Assembly (NCBI GenBank): GCA_902490585.1
Contig: CABUEI010000012.1
Span: 1 to 56,502 of the forward strand
DNA: 56,502 bases
From: an uncultured Oscillospiraceae bacterium
GTDB lineage: Bacteria > Bacillota > Clostridia > Oscillospirales > Ruminococcaceae
Direction of reading: 5' to 3'
Shown here: one piece after another, positions 8,849 through 17,509 of the stretch
Layout: every line of letters starts with the position of its first letter
How positions within the stretch are numbered: the first letter of the stretch is position 1
The notes under the pieces: generated by a model
The model's database searches: none
The model's input: the letters and a program-made list of their open reading frames with translations, nothing else
What the model was told of the DNA's origin: nothing
Translations under genes and position numbers: made by a program

Positions 8849-9385
8849 ATGGTAAAGACAAAAAACCTCACACTTATTGCAGCTGCGGCAGTACTTGCCG
8901 CTTTGACTTGTGTTGCGACAATGGTAGTGCAGATACCTATGCCGCTTACAAAGGGCTATGTTAACCTCGGTGACGTACTTGTACTTACTTCCGCATGGAT
9001 TCTCGGTTCACCCTGGGGTATTGCGGCGGCAGGTATCGGTTCTGCAATGGCAGATTTACTGACAGGTTACGCTTATTATGCACCTGCAACGCTTATTATC
9101 AAGGTGCTTATGGCTGTTGCGGCATTCTACATAGCAAAGGGCTTTATGAACGGCTCTTATGCAAAATCGCTTGTCGGTAAGATAATCGGCGGTGTTGTGG
9201 CTGAGATAATCATGGTAGCAGGTTACTATCTCTATGCGGTTATCCTTTACGGTGATCCCATAGCGGCGGCATCGAGCATTTTCGGTAATGCAATCCAGGG
9301 TGTTATAGGACTTGTAGTAGGTATACTCCTGACTGTTGCGCTTGAAAAGGTTGGAACAAAAAAATTACTCGGTTTTGAAAAGTAA
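8849..9385 (+). CDS. ECF transporter S component (substrate-binding membrane subunit)
   Basis: A 178-residue integral membrane protein with about five or six hydrophobic helices. The segment KGYVNLGDVLVLTSAWILG, followed by a Gly/Ala-rich helix GIGSAMADLLTGYAYYAP, is typical of S components of energy-coupling factor vitamin transporters of the COG4720 kind. Such proteins bind a vitamin or related compound and dock to a shared EcfAA'T module, which is not in this window. The substrate cannot be told from sequence and no riboswitch fits in the 30-nt upstream gap. AAAGGAG precedes the ATG. Confidence 0.88.
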   Translation: MVKTKNLTLIAAAAVLAALTCVATMVVQIPMPLTKGYVNLGDVLVLTSAWILGSPWGIAAAGIGSAMADLLTGYAYYAPATLIIKVLMAVAAFYIAKGFMNGSYAKSLVGKIIGGVVAEIIMVAGYYLYAVILYGDPIAAASSIFGNAIQGVIGLVVGILLTVALEKVGTKKLLGFEK

Positions 9386-9546
9386 GCTGATAATACAGTA
9401 GCGTATTTTAAGCCTTGCAGACTTTGCCTACAATTCTTTTATATTTGAAAAAATAAAAGAACTCCACAGTCCGCAGAGCGTTTTTCCGGTTATGCGGATA
9501 TTTTTTACCGTTTAAAGCCACAAATTGACCGTTTGCGCCATTTTCG

Positions 9547-9575
9547 TTGAAAAAAAACGGGTGCTATGGTACAAT
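9547..9575 (+). promoter_or_regulatory. Promoter of the NPETG surface-protein gene
   Basis: TTGAAA at 9547-9552, a 17-nt spacer and TACAAT at 9570-9575, about 42 nt before the ATG at 9618, followed by an AAAGGAG ribosome site. The rest of the 232-nt gap (9386-9617) holds an AT-rich hairpin near 9435-9465 but no clear terminator. Confidence 0.7.
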
Positions 9576-9617
9576 AATATAAATTTATTATTTTGGTTTT
9601 TATAAAAGGAGATATAA

Positions 9618-12600
9618 ATGAACAAGAAAAATACATTCAAAGTATTAACAGGAACCTTAACTGCGGCGGCTCTGGTTGTCGGCGCAGTGTCCTTTACAGC
9701 TATTACCGCAATAGCCGATGAAACCGTTGACTATTACGGCATATCGGCGGACGGTACGGTCATCAGCGGAACAGTCACGGATTACACAAAGATAACATCG
9801 GCGGATATTGAATGGGGCGTCGAGGGTATGGAAACGTGGTATGTCGCCGATGGGAATATTACGGTCGGCAGTTATGATTTTCCGGTTGTAACATGGGGAA
9901 AAGTCAATATAATAGTCAAAGACGATGCCGGAGTAATCGTTGACGGCGGTATAAAGAACAACGGCTCTGAGGTCACTGTATATTCGGAAAGCAAAGACGG
10001 AAACGGTGTTATTGCATTTATAGGCAAACAGGGACAGAACGGCGGCAGCGGCATAACTTACAGCGGCGAAGAAGCGTCACACGGTAAAAACGGCTATAAC
10101 GGATACCCTGCCGTGGATATAGCAAAGCTGACTGTAGCAGGCGGAACTGTAACGGCAATCGGCGGCAAGGGCGGTGCAGGAGGTCAGGCGGGATACGGCG
10201 CCAACTGGGTTGACGGCGTTGAAGTGTTCTACTACGGCAAAGGCGGAAACGGCGGTGACGGTGCTTACGCTGTTACAGAAAATACGGAAATATATCTCAA
10301 TGGCGGAACTTTAAATGCTACCGCAGGACGAGGCGGCATCGAGGGCAAAAATACTCATGTGCCGTCAGCCGAGCAGGAAAACTACCGTGGTGCGCCGGGT
10401 AACAGTGCTGCTGCCGCAGTGAAAGGCATACATGCTGTAAACGGTATTCTTAATGTAAATAAGCTTGATGATTCTGACGAGAACGATACGACAGGGGATT
10501 ATGAGCTTTTATCTGCTGACGGTTATGAAAATGCAAAGCTCACCTTAGCAGGTCAGGGAACGGCAAAAGTAAACGACGGCACGGTTATAAAGACCTACGG
10601 CGACATTTCCGTAGCAGGCACTCTGTCTGTTGATAACGGTACGATACTCACAAACGGCAGTATCACAAAAGCAGACAATGCGGCACAGATAACAAAGACG
10701 AACGGCGGCATTATCCACAGGTTCACACCTGCTTACGGTGCCGGATATACGCTGGATTATGCAGGCGGTATGTGCATTGCGGAAACCGGCTATAAAATAA
10801 AGCTGTCGGACGGAAATACTTTAACCGATGTTGCCGATGCCTATACAATAGTATCGGAATCAAACAGACTTAATATTGTCCGCATCGGTGACGGTGAAAT
10901 AATAGATGACAGCGAGCCATGCACAAATGTAATGCCCTATTGCATAAAGGCAAATAATACGAATGAAACAACCGTAACGGACGGAAATGTCTTTGCTGTA
11001 GCAGGAGATTCTTCAAGGTTTACGTTTGCACTGAACGATCCCGATGAATACCGTTTCTCAGGTGTTACGGTAACAGATATTGACGGTAATGCGATACCTG
11101 ACAATATGTACACGTTTGACAGCACGACAGGTGAGTTCATAGCACTTTCGGTTGATCGCAACCTTATCGTGACTGCAGACGCAAGTCTTAAAGATGTTGA
11201 AATATCTGTAACAGACAGTGAAAACAATCCTGTGTCAGCTTTTGACATCGGTACAGATTTTGATAACGGCAACCCGACAAAGACAGTTTCGCTCAAGGTG
11301 AAAGTCACAGAGGGCGGTTCTATAGCAAAGTACAGAGTAGTAAAGGAATCAGACCTTAATAAAGCAAGCGGTGCCATAACCGATACTTCTTCGTTCACAG
11401 TATCATACACTGCCGGCGATGATTGGGGTACTGCCGATGACGGCTCTTCAAAGCTTGCAAAGGGCGCAACTGCAACATTCACAGTTAAGCCCGACAGCAA
11501 TTTAGCCGCAGGAACTTATACAGAAGATTTCATCGTTATAACAGACAGAACCGCTTATGCGGATGCGTCTGCAGGCACTCAGGATAAGGCTCTGGCACGT
11601 TTCACGCTGACTTATATGGTTGAACACGAGAGTGACGGTAAACTGTATTATTCCGATCTTACCGGACACTATAATCTTTGTAAGAACTGTCCGGCAAAAA
11701 TCAATAAAGAAAATCATACATTTGATGTAAAGACCGTAAACGAGGATACGCTTGCACTTCCTGCAGATTGCGTAAATCCTGCCAAGTATTTCTATTCGTG
11801 CGAATGCGGAGCGCACACGGATGACACAACGCTTGTATTTGAAAGCGGCGCTCCAAGCGGTCACACATTTGGTGAGTGGAAAGAAAGCAAACCTGCAACC
11901 TGCACAACAGGCGGTAAGGAAAAGCGTATCTGCTCCGTATGCAAGGGAGAAGAGGAACGTGACACATCACCGCTCGGACACGACTGGGAAGCCGATTACA
12001 CAACAGATGTAAAGCCTACTTGTACACAGCCCGGTTCAAAGTCGATTCACTGCTCAAGATGTGATGCGACAAAGGACGAAAAAGAAATCGCTCCAAGCGG
12101 TCACAAATTCGGCGAGTGGAAAGAAAGCAAATCGGCAAATTGTGAAGAAGGCGGTAAGGAAAAGCGTATCTGCTCCGTATGCAAGGGAGAAGAGGAACGT
12201 GACACATCACCGCTCGGACACGACTGGGAAGCCGATTACACAACAGATGTAAAGCCTACTTGTACACAGCCCGGTTCAAAGTCGATTCACTGCTCAAGAT
12301 GTGATGCGACAAAGGACGAAAAAGAAATCGCTCCAAGCGGTCACAAATTCGGCGAGTGGAAAGAAAGCAAATCGGCAAATTGTGAAGAAGGCGGTAAGGA
12401 AAAGCGTATCTGCTCCGTATGCAAGGGAGAAGAGGAACGTGACACATCACCGCTCGGACACGACTGGGAAGCCGATTACACAACAGATGTAAAGCCTACT
12501 TGTACACAGCCCGGTTCAAAGTCGATACATTGTTCAAGATGTGATGCGACAAAGGATGTAACAGAGATTGAACCTCTGGGACATGACTGGGAAGATGATT

Positions 12601-13607
12601 TTACAATAGATGTAAAGCCTACTTGCACACAGCCCGGTTCAAAGTCGATACATTGTTCAAGATGTGATGCGACAAAGGATGTAACAGAGATCGAACCGAC
12701 AGGACATTCATTCGGTGAGTGGACGGTATCAAAAGACTCTACCTGTGTTGCAGGCGGTCAGAAAACAAGAAAATGTGAGACCTGCGGATACACTGAATAT
12801 GAAGATACCGATATAGATTCGGACGCTCACGAGTGGGAAGAGGATTACACGATAGATAAGGAACCTACCTGCACGACCGAAGGCTCTAAATCAATCCATT
12901 GCTCTCTGTGCGACGCAACCAAGGATTCGACGGTTATTCCCGTTACCGAGCATACTTACGGAGAGTGGGAAATAGTAACACCTTCTACCTGTACTGAAAA
13001 CGGTGTAAAGAAACACGCTTGTATCAGATGCGGGTTTGAACAGACGGGCATCATAAATGCGGCGCATGACTGGGAAAACACACGCACAATTGATATATTG
13101 CCGTCATGCACAGAATACGGCGAGGACTCGATCCATTGCAGAAATTGCGACGCAAGAACAGACATTGAAGAGCTTTCTCCGGAAGGTCACGATTGGTCGG
13201 AGTGGGAAACTCTCGTTGAGCCTACAAAGACATCAGAGGGTAAAGCGTACAGATTCTGTTACACCTGCGGTATTATCAAGGAAGAAAAAACGCTTGACAA
13301 GCTGACAGATGAAACTGACTGGCAATATGACGATAAAAAGCACTGGCACAAGGATAATGACGGAAATATCATTGACCTTGATGACCACGAGTTTAAATGG
13401 GTAGTTGATAAGGAACCTACTGCTACCGAACCCGGTATAGGACATTACGAATGTATCTCGTGTGCATTTGAACAGGCTCCCGAAGAGTTCGGAAAGAGAA
13501 ATCCCGAAACGGGCAGTGAATCGCTTGTTCTTTGGGGTGCAACCGCATTGATAGCAGGAACTACAGCTACGATAACACTCAGAATGAGAAAAAAGAAGAA
13601 TAAGTAA
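9618..13607 (+). CDS. Large sortase-type surface protein with a Cys-rich repeat array
   Basis: A 1329-residue secreted protein. Residues 1-34 are a signal peptide. About 35-330 is a Gly/Asn-rich beta-helix-like region with GGKGGAGG and GKGGNGGDG stretches. About 440-670 looks like Ig/Fn3-like beta domains. From about 680 to 1260 runs an array of about 12 complete modules with the pattern C-x9-C-x2-C-x12/13-H (the first has CxC), each preceded by a Trp-bearing segment such as GHDWE or FGEW; the last two modules lose the first Cys. The C-terminus has NPETG at about 1295, a hydrophobic segment and RKKKNK, as in sortase substrates anchored to peptidoglycan. No catalytic domain was recognised; binding, adhesion or matrix functions are possible. 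Confidence 0.9.
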   Translation: MNKKNTFKVLTGTLTAAALVVGAVSFTAITAIADETVDYYGISADGTVISGTVTDYTKITSADIEWGVEGMETWYVADGNITVGSYDFPVVTWGKVNIIVKDDAGVIVDGGIKNNGSEVTVYSESKDGNGVIAFIGKQGQNGGSGITYSGEEASHGKNGYNGYPAVDIAKLTVAGGTVTAIGGKGGAGGQAGYGANWVDGVEVFYYGKGGNGGDGAYAVTENTEIYLNGGTLNATAGRGGIEGKNTHVPSAEQENYRGAPGNSAAAAVKGIHAVNGILNVNKLDDSDENDTTGDYELLSADGYENAKLTLAGQGTAKVNDGTVIKTYGDISVAGTLSVDNGTILTNGSITKADNAAQITKTNGGIIHRFTPAYGAGYTLDYAGGMCIAETGYKIKLSDGNTLTDVADAYTIVSESNRLNIVRIGDGEIIDDSEPCTNVMPYCIKANNTNETTVTDGNVFAVAGDSSRFTFALNDPDEYRFSGVTVTDIDGNAIPDNMYTFDSTTGEFIALSVDRNLIVTADASLKDVEISVTDSENNPVSAFDIGTDFDNGNPTKTVSLKVKVTEGGSIAKYRVVKESDLNKASGAITDTSSFTVSYTAGDDWGTADDGSSKLAKGATATFTVKPDSNLAAGTYTEDFIVITDRTAYADASAGTQDKALARFTLTYMVEHESDGKLYYSDLTGHYNLCKNCPAKINKENHTFDVKTVNEDTLALPADCVNPAKYFYSCECGAHTDDTTLVFESGAPSGHTFGEWKESKPATCTTGGKEKRICSVCKGEEERDTSPLGHDWEADYTTDVKPTCTQPGSKSIHCSRCDATKDEKEIAPSGHKFGEWKESKSANCEEGGKEKRICSVCKGEEERDTSPLGHDWEADYTTDVKPTCTQPGSKSIHCSRCDATKDEKEIAPSGHKFGEWKESKSANCEEGGKEKRICSVCKGEEERDTSPLGHDWEADYTTDVKPTCTQPGSKSIHCSRCDATKDVTEIEPLGHDWEDDFTIDVKPTCTQPGSKSIHCSRCDATKDVTEIEPTGHSFGEWTVSKDSTCVAGGQKTRKCETCGYTEYEDTDIDSDAHEWEEDYTIDKEPTCTTEGSKSIHCSLCDATKDSTVIPVTEHTYGEWEIVTPSTCTENGVKKHACIRCGFEQTGIINAAHDWENTRTIDILPSCTEYGEDSIHCRNCDARTDIEELSPEGHDWSEWETLVEPTKTSEGKAYRFCYTCGIIKEEKTLDKLTDETDWQYDDKKHWHKDNDGNIIDLDDHEFKWVVDKEPTATEPGIGHYECISCAFEQAPEEFGKRNPETGSESLVLWGATALIAGTTATITLRMRKKKNK
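11859..12578 (+). repeat. 240-bp tandem repeats inside the surface-protein gene
   Basis: Three direct copies of a 240-bp unit (11859-12098, 12099-12338, 12339-12578), each encoding 80 residues, i.e. two Cys modules. Copies two and three are almost identical at DNA level over their whole length (12061-12300 matches 12301-12540 until a few third-position changes near 12523); the first differs in its opening module. More degenerate units continue to about 13200. In-frame period and near identity point to recent expansion and make copy number likely to vary between strains. Confidence 0.93.
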
Positions 13608-13618
13608 ATAGTATTAAA

Positions 13619-13650
13619 ACAGGGCAGACAAAAGATCTGCCCTGTTTTTA
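13619..13650 (+). terminator. Rho-independent terminator of the surface-protein gene
   Basis: Perfect 10-bp stem ACAGGGCAGA / TCTGCCCTGT with a 7-nt loop followed by TTTT, 12 nt after the stop codon. Confidence 0.92.
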
Positions 13651-13651
13651 T

Positions 13652-13691
13652 GTGTAAAAAACACCCTGCAACGTTGAATGTTGCAGGGTGA
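13652..13691 (-). terminator. Rho-independent terminator of purL
   Basis: Stem CACCCTGCAAC / GTTGCAGGGTG with a 7-nt loop at 13662-13690; read on the minus strand it is followed by GTTTTTTAC. It lies 20 nt after the purL stop. Confidence 0.9.
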
Positions 13692-13711
13692 AAATTTATG
13701 CGGTTAAGCTA

Positions 13712-16700
13712 TTAAAGCTTGAAGTAGTCAACGCCGCCCTTGAACAGAAGCTGTTCCTTGTTGCCGTCAACGTTTACGCAGGTGTCTGAGCTGATACGCT
13801 CTGTATGACCCATCTTACCGAGTACACGTCCGTCGGGAGAGATGATACCCTCAATAGCGCACATTGAGCTGTTGGGGTTGTATGCAAGATCCATTGTAGG
13901 CTCGCCGTTCAGATCAACGTACTGAGTAGCGACCTGACCGTTTTCGATAAGCTTTGCAATAACCTCGTCGCTTGCTACGAAACGACCTTCGCCGTGTGAA
14001 ATCGGTATGTTATAAACTTCACCGACCTTGCAGTGCATGAGCCACGGTGACTTGTTGGTGCATATCTTTGTGAGTGCAAGCTGTGACTGGTGTCTGCCGA
14101 TTGTGTTGTATGTCAGTGTGGGGCTTTCGCTTGACAGAGGAACTATCTTGCCGAAAGGCACAAGACCGAGCTTGATAAGAGCCTGGAAACCGTTGCAGAT
14201 ACCGATCATAAGACCGTCACGGGTGTAGAGCATATTCTCTACTGCATCCTTGATCTTGGGATTGCGGAAGAATGCGTTGATAAACTTTGCGGAACCCTCG
14301 GGTTCGTCACCGCCTGAGAAACCGCCGGGAACAGCAATCATCTGGCTGTCTTCAATTCTCTTTGCAAACTCGTTTACGCTGTCTTCCATATACTTTGCAG
14401 AAAGGTTTCTGATAACGAATATCTCAGCTTCACCGCCGTATCTGTTGAATGCGGCAGCCATATCGTATTCGCAGTTTGTACCGGGGAATACGGGGATAAG
14501 TACCTTGGGCTTTGCAATCTTGCCGGGTGCCTTGTTGATAAGTAAGTCGCAACCCTTGTCGTAAGCCACTGAAACGGGTTTCGGCATTTCGGGAAGTGAA
14601 TTCTTGAAGATAGGCTCGAGTACTGCGTCATATTTCTTTTCGAGCTCGGCAATGTCAAGTGTAACATCGCCTGCTGTGATCGTATAATCGCTTACTGTTT
14701 CGCCGATAAGCTCAGCACCGTCAATTGTGCCCTTAGCCTCGATGATGAATGCGCCGTAGTGCAGACCGAACAGCTTTTCATCGTCCATAGCTTTAAGCTT
14801 TGCACCGATTCTGTTACCGAGCGACATCTTGAAGATACCCTCTGCAATACCGCCGTGAGCCAGAGTCCATACGGACAGGGCAGTGCCGTCTGCAATTGCC
14901 TTTTCTACTGTAGCAAATACCTTCTTTACACTGTCAAAGTCAGGCATACCGTTTTCATCGTATGCAGGCTCAATGTAGTAGATATCACTGCAAGGAAGCT
15001 TGAACTCGGCTGAAATTATCTTATCCGACTTAGCGGTTGAAACTGCGAAGGAAACGAGCGTAGGTGGAACGTCTATATGCTCGAATGTACCGGACATAGA
15101 GTCCTTACCGCCGATAGCGCCGCTTGAAAGTGCGATCTGTGCCTTGTATGCACCGAGAAGTGCGGCAAAAGGCTTGCCCCAACGCTCAGGATCACCCTGT
15201 GTACGCTCAAAGTATTCCTGGAATGTAAGCCAGCACTTTTCGCTCTTACCGCCTGCGGCAACGACCTTTGCCATACTCTCGACTACTGCAAGAGCGGCTG
15301 CGTGATAAGGCGACTGACGGCTTACGAACGGGTCAAAGCCCCAAGCCATTATAGATGCTGTCTTTGTGTTGCCCGAAAGTACGGGGAGCTTAGCTGCCAT
15401 AGCCTGTACAGGTGTCTGCTGTGTCTTGCCCGAATAAGGCATAAGAACAGTACCTGCACCGATCGTTGAGTCAAAACGCTGAACAAGACCTTTCTGTGAG
15501 CATACGTTAAGGTCGGTAACGAGCTTCTCCCATTCTTTCTTGGTGTTGTGTCTGCCGGTAGAATAGCTTACCGTGGGGGCGGGAACGTGTATATCTGTGT
15601 GCTTTTCGGCACCGTTTGAATTTAAGAATTCTCTTGAAATGTCGCAGATAGTCTTGCCGTTCCAGTTCATCTTCAGTCTGGGATTTTCGGTAACTACCGC
15701 AACGGGAGTAGCTTCGAGGTTTTCCTTGCCTGCAAGAGCAATGAACTTGTCAACGTCGTTCTTGTCAACAACCACTGCCATTCTTTCCTGTGATTCAGAG
15801 ATGGCAAGCTCTGTGCCGTCAAGACCGTCATACTTCTTGGGAACTGCGTTGAGGTCGATCTCAAGACCGTCTGCAAGCTCGCCTATAGCAACGGAAACAC
15901 CGCCTGCACCGAAGTCGTTGCAACGCTTGATAAGCTTTGTTGCATTCTTGTCACGGAATAACCTCTGAAGCTTTCTTTCTTCGGGAGCATTACCTTTCTG
16001 AACCTCAGCACCGCATGTTTCGAGTGATTCTACGCTGTGTGATTTTGATGAACCTGTAGCACCGCCGCAACCGTCACGACCTGTTCTGCCGCCGAGCAGG
16101 ATGATTATATCACCGGGGACGGGACGTTCACGGATAACGTTCTCAGCAGGAGCGGCACCTATTACAGCACCTATCTCCATACGCTTAGCCATATATCCGG
16201 GATCGTATATTTCGGCAACGTGACCTGTTGCAAGACCAATCTGGTTACCGTATGATGAATAGCCCTGAGCGGCTGTTGTTGTTATTTTTCTGGGAGGAAG
16301 CTTACCGGGGATCGTCTTGTCAACAGGGAGCAGGGGGTCAGAAGCACCTGTTACACGCATAGCCTGGTAAACGTAAGAACGACCTGAAAGCGGATCTCTT
16401 ATAGCACCGCCGAGGCAGGTAGCCGCACCGCCGAAAGGTTCAATCTCGGTGGGGTGGTTATGTGTTTCGTTCTTGAACATAAGAAGCCACTGCTCGTCCT
16501 TGCCGTCAACATCAACGGTAATCTTTACCGAGCAGGCATTGATCTCTTCACTCTCGTCAAGGTCGGGGAGCAGACCGTCTTTTTTCAGCTTTCTTACAGC
16601 CGCAGTCGCAATGTCCATAAGGCAGACAGGCTTTGCACTTCTGCCGAGTTCTTCCTTGTCGAGCTTGTATTCTTTATATGTTTCGGCAATGTAAGGAGCG

Positions 16701-17419
16701 TCAATTGTCGCATTGTCGATTATTGTGCCGAATGTTGTATGACGGCAGTGATCCGACCAGTATGTATCTATCATTCTGATTTCCGTAAGGGTAGGATCTC
16801 TCTGTTCTTTCTTGAAATATTCCTGACAGAACTTGATGTCGCCGAGGTCCATGGCAAGAGCATACTTCTTTATAAACTCGGCAAGCTCATCTTCCGAGAG
16901 ACCGATAAATCCGTCAAGTACGGCAACGTCCTTGGGGATATCATACTTAACATCAAGTGTTTCATACTGTTCAAATCCGCACTCTCTTGCTTCTACAGCG
17001 TTTATAAGATAGTGTTTTATCTTGGCAAAATCCTCATCGGAAATATTGCCCTTTAATATGTACAGCTTAGCGTATTTTACTGTGGGACGTTCGCCCTGAC
17101 ACAGCATCTGGATACACTGAGCGGCAGAGTCTGCTCTCTGGTCGAACTGACCGGGTAAAAATTCTGTTGCAAACATCTTTTCATCTGCCTTGATTTCGGG
17201 CAGTGAATAGTAAACATCGTCAACAGGCGGCTCTGAGAATACGGTTGGAGTAGCTTTTTCAAAGTTCTCCTTTGTGATACCCTCTGCATCGTAACGGTTT
17301 ACGATGCGGACATCTTCAATACCCTTGATCTGAAGTGCGGTTTTAAGGTCTGAGAGAACAGCTTTTCCCTCAACGGCAAACTGCGGCTTCTTTTCCACAT
17401 AAATGCGATAAACTGACAT
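13712..17419 (-). CDS. purL: Phosphoribosylformylglycinamidine synthase, one-chain clostridial type
   Basis: The 1235-residue enzyme makes FGAM from FGAR, ATP and glutamine in purine synthesis. The N-terminal half contains the synthase domains, including YWSDHCRHTTFG, MFKNETHNHPTEIEPFGGAAT and GGRTGRDGCGGATGSS. The C-terminal region (from about 975, LIPVFPGTNCEYDMA) is a glutamine amidotransferase with catalytic Cys1075 in GICNGFQ and PGGFSGGDE. Thus PurL and PurQ functions are on one chain, as in the clostridial subfamily. GGAGG precedes the ATG at 17419. It follows mtaB in the same direction but has its own promoter. Confidence 0.97.
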   Translation of the reverse strand: MSVYRIYVEKKPQFAVEGKAVLSDLKTALQIKGIEDVRIVNRYDAEGITKENFEKATPTVFSEPPVDDVYYSLPEIKADEKMFATEFLPGQFDQRADSAAQCIQMLCQGERPTVKYAKLYILKGNISDEDFAKIKHYLINAVEARECGFEQYETLDVKYDIPKDVAVLDGFIGLSEDELAEFIKKYALAMDLGDIKFCQEYFKKEQRDPTLTEIRMIDTYWSDHCRHTTFGTIIDNATIDAPYIAETYKEYKLDKEELGRSAKPVCLMDIATAAVRKLKKDGLLPDLDESEEINACSVKITVDVDGKDEQWLLMFKNETHNHPTEIEPFGGAATCLGGAIRDPLSGRSYVYQAMRVTGASDPLLPVDKTIPGKLPPRKITTTAAQGYSSYGNQIGLATGHVAEIYDPGYMAKRMEIGAVIGAAPAENVIRERPVPGDIIILLGGRTGRDGCGGATGSSKSHSVESLETCGAEVQKGNAPEERKLQRLFRDKNATKLIKRCNDFGAGGVSVAIGELADGLEIDLNAVPKKYDGLDGTELAISESQERMAVVVDKNDVDKFIALAGKENLEATPVAVVTENPRLKMNWNGKTICDISREFLNSNGAEKHTDIHVPAPTVSYSTGRHNTKKEWEKLVTDLNVCSQKGLVQRFDSTIGAGTVLMPYSGKTQQTPVQAMAAKLPVLSGNTKTASIMAWGFDPFVSRQSPYHAAALAVVESMAKVVAAGGKSEKCWLTFQEYFERTQGDPERWGKPFAALLGAYKAQIALSSGAIGGKDSMSGTFEHIDVPPTLVSFAVSTAKSDKIISAEFKLPCSDIYYIEPAYDENGMPDFDSVKKVFATVEKAIADGTALSVWTLAHGGIAEGIFKMSLGNRIGAKLKAMDDEKLFGLHYGAFIIEAKGTIDGAELIGETVSDYTITAGDVTLDIAELEKKYDAVLEPIFKNSLPEMPKPVSVAYDKGCDLLINKAPGKIAKPKVLIPVFPGTNCEYDMAAAFNRYGGEAEIFVIRNLSAKYMEDSVNEFAKRIEDSQMIAVPGGFSGGDEPEGSAKFINAFFRNPKIKDAVENMLYTRDGLMIGICNGFQALIKLGLVPFGKIVPLSSESPTLTYNTIGRHQSQLALTKICTNKSPWLMHCKVGEVYNIPISHGEGRFVASDEVIAKLIENGQVATQYVDLNGEPTMDLAYNPNSSMCAIEGIISPDGRVLGKMGHTERISSDTCVNVDGNKEQLLFKGGVDYFKL

Positions 17420-17446
17420 AAACTTCCTCCGTCGTTTTATTGTAAG

Positions 17447-17461
17447 CGTGCCATCGGCACG
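17447..17461 (-). other. Small hairpin in the purL leader
   Basis: CGTGCC-ATC-GGCACG inverted repeat in the transcribed leader, between the promoter and the ribosome site. It is too small to be a purine riboswitch; none of the conserved purine-riboswitch loop elements was seen. Confidence 0.4.
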
Positions 17462-17480
17462 AAACTATCAATACCTTTTA

Positions 17481-17509
17481 ATTATACTACAATATCCGCC
17501 CGATTACAA
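17481..17509 (-). promoter_or_regulatory. purL promoter overlapping the mtaB stop codon
   Basis: On the minus strand TTGTAA (17509-17504), 17-nt spacer, TATAAT (17486-17481). The -35 box overlaps the last codons of mtaB. The transcript would carry a leader of about 55 nt before the purL ATG. Confidence 0.72.

Noticed and set aside
12061..12492. Repeated overlapping reading frames on both strands within the surface-protein repeats
   Set aside because: They arise from the 240-bp repeats read in other frames; the long plus-strand frame with signal peptide and sorting motif explains the region.
11859..12578. Possible CRISPR array because of regular repeats
   Set aside because: Units are 240 bp, in frame, coding, and contiguous with no spacers.
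17420..17480. Purine riboswitch upstream of purL
   Set aside because: The leader is only about 55 nt with one small hairpin; the conserved three-way junction is absent.
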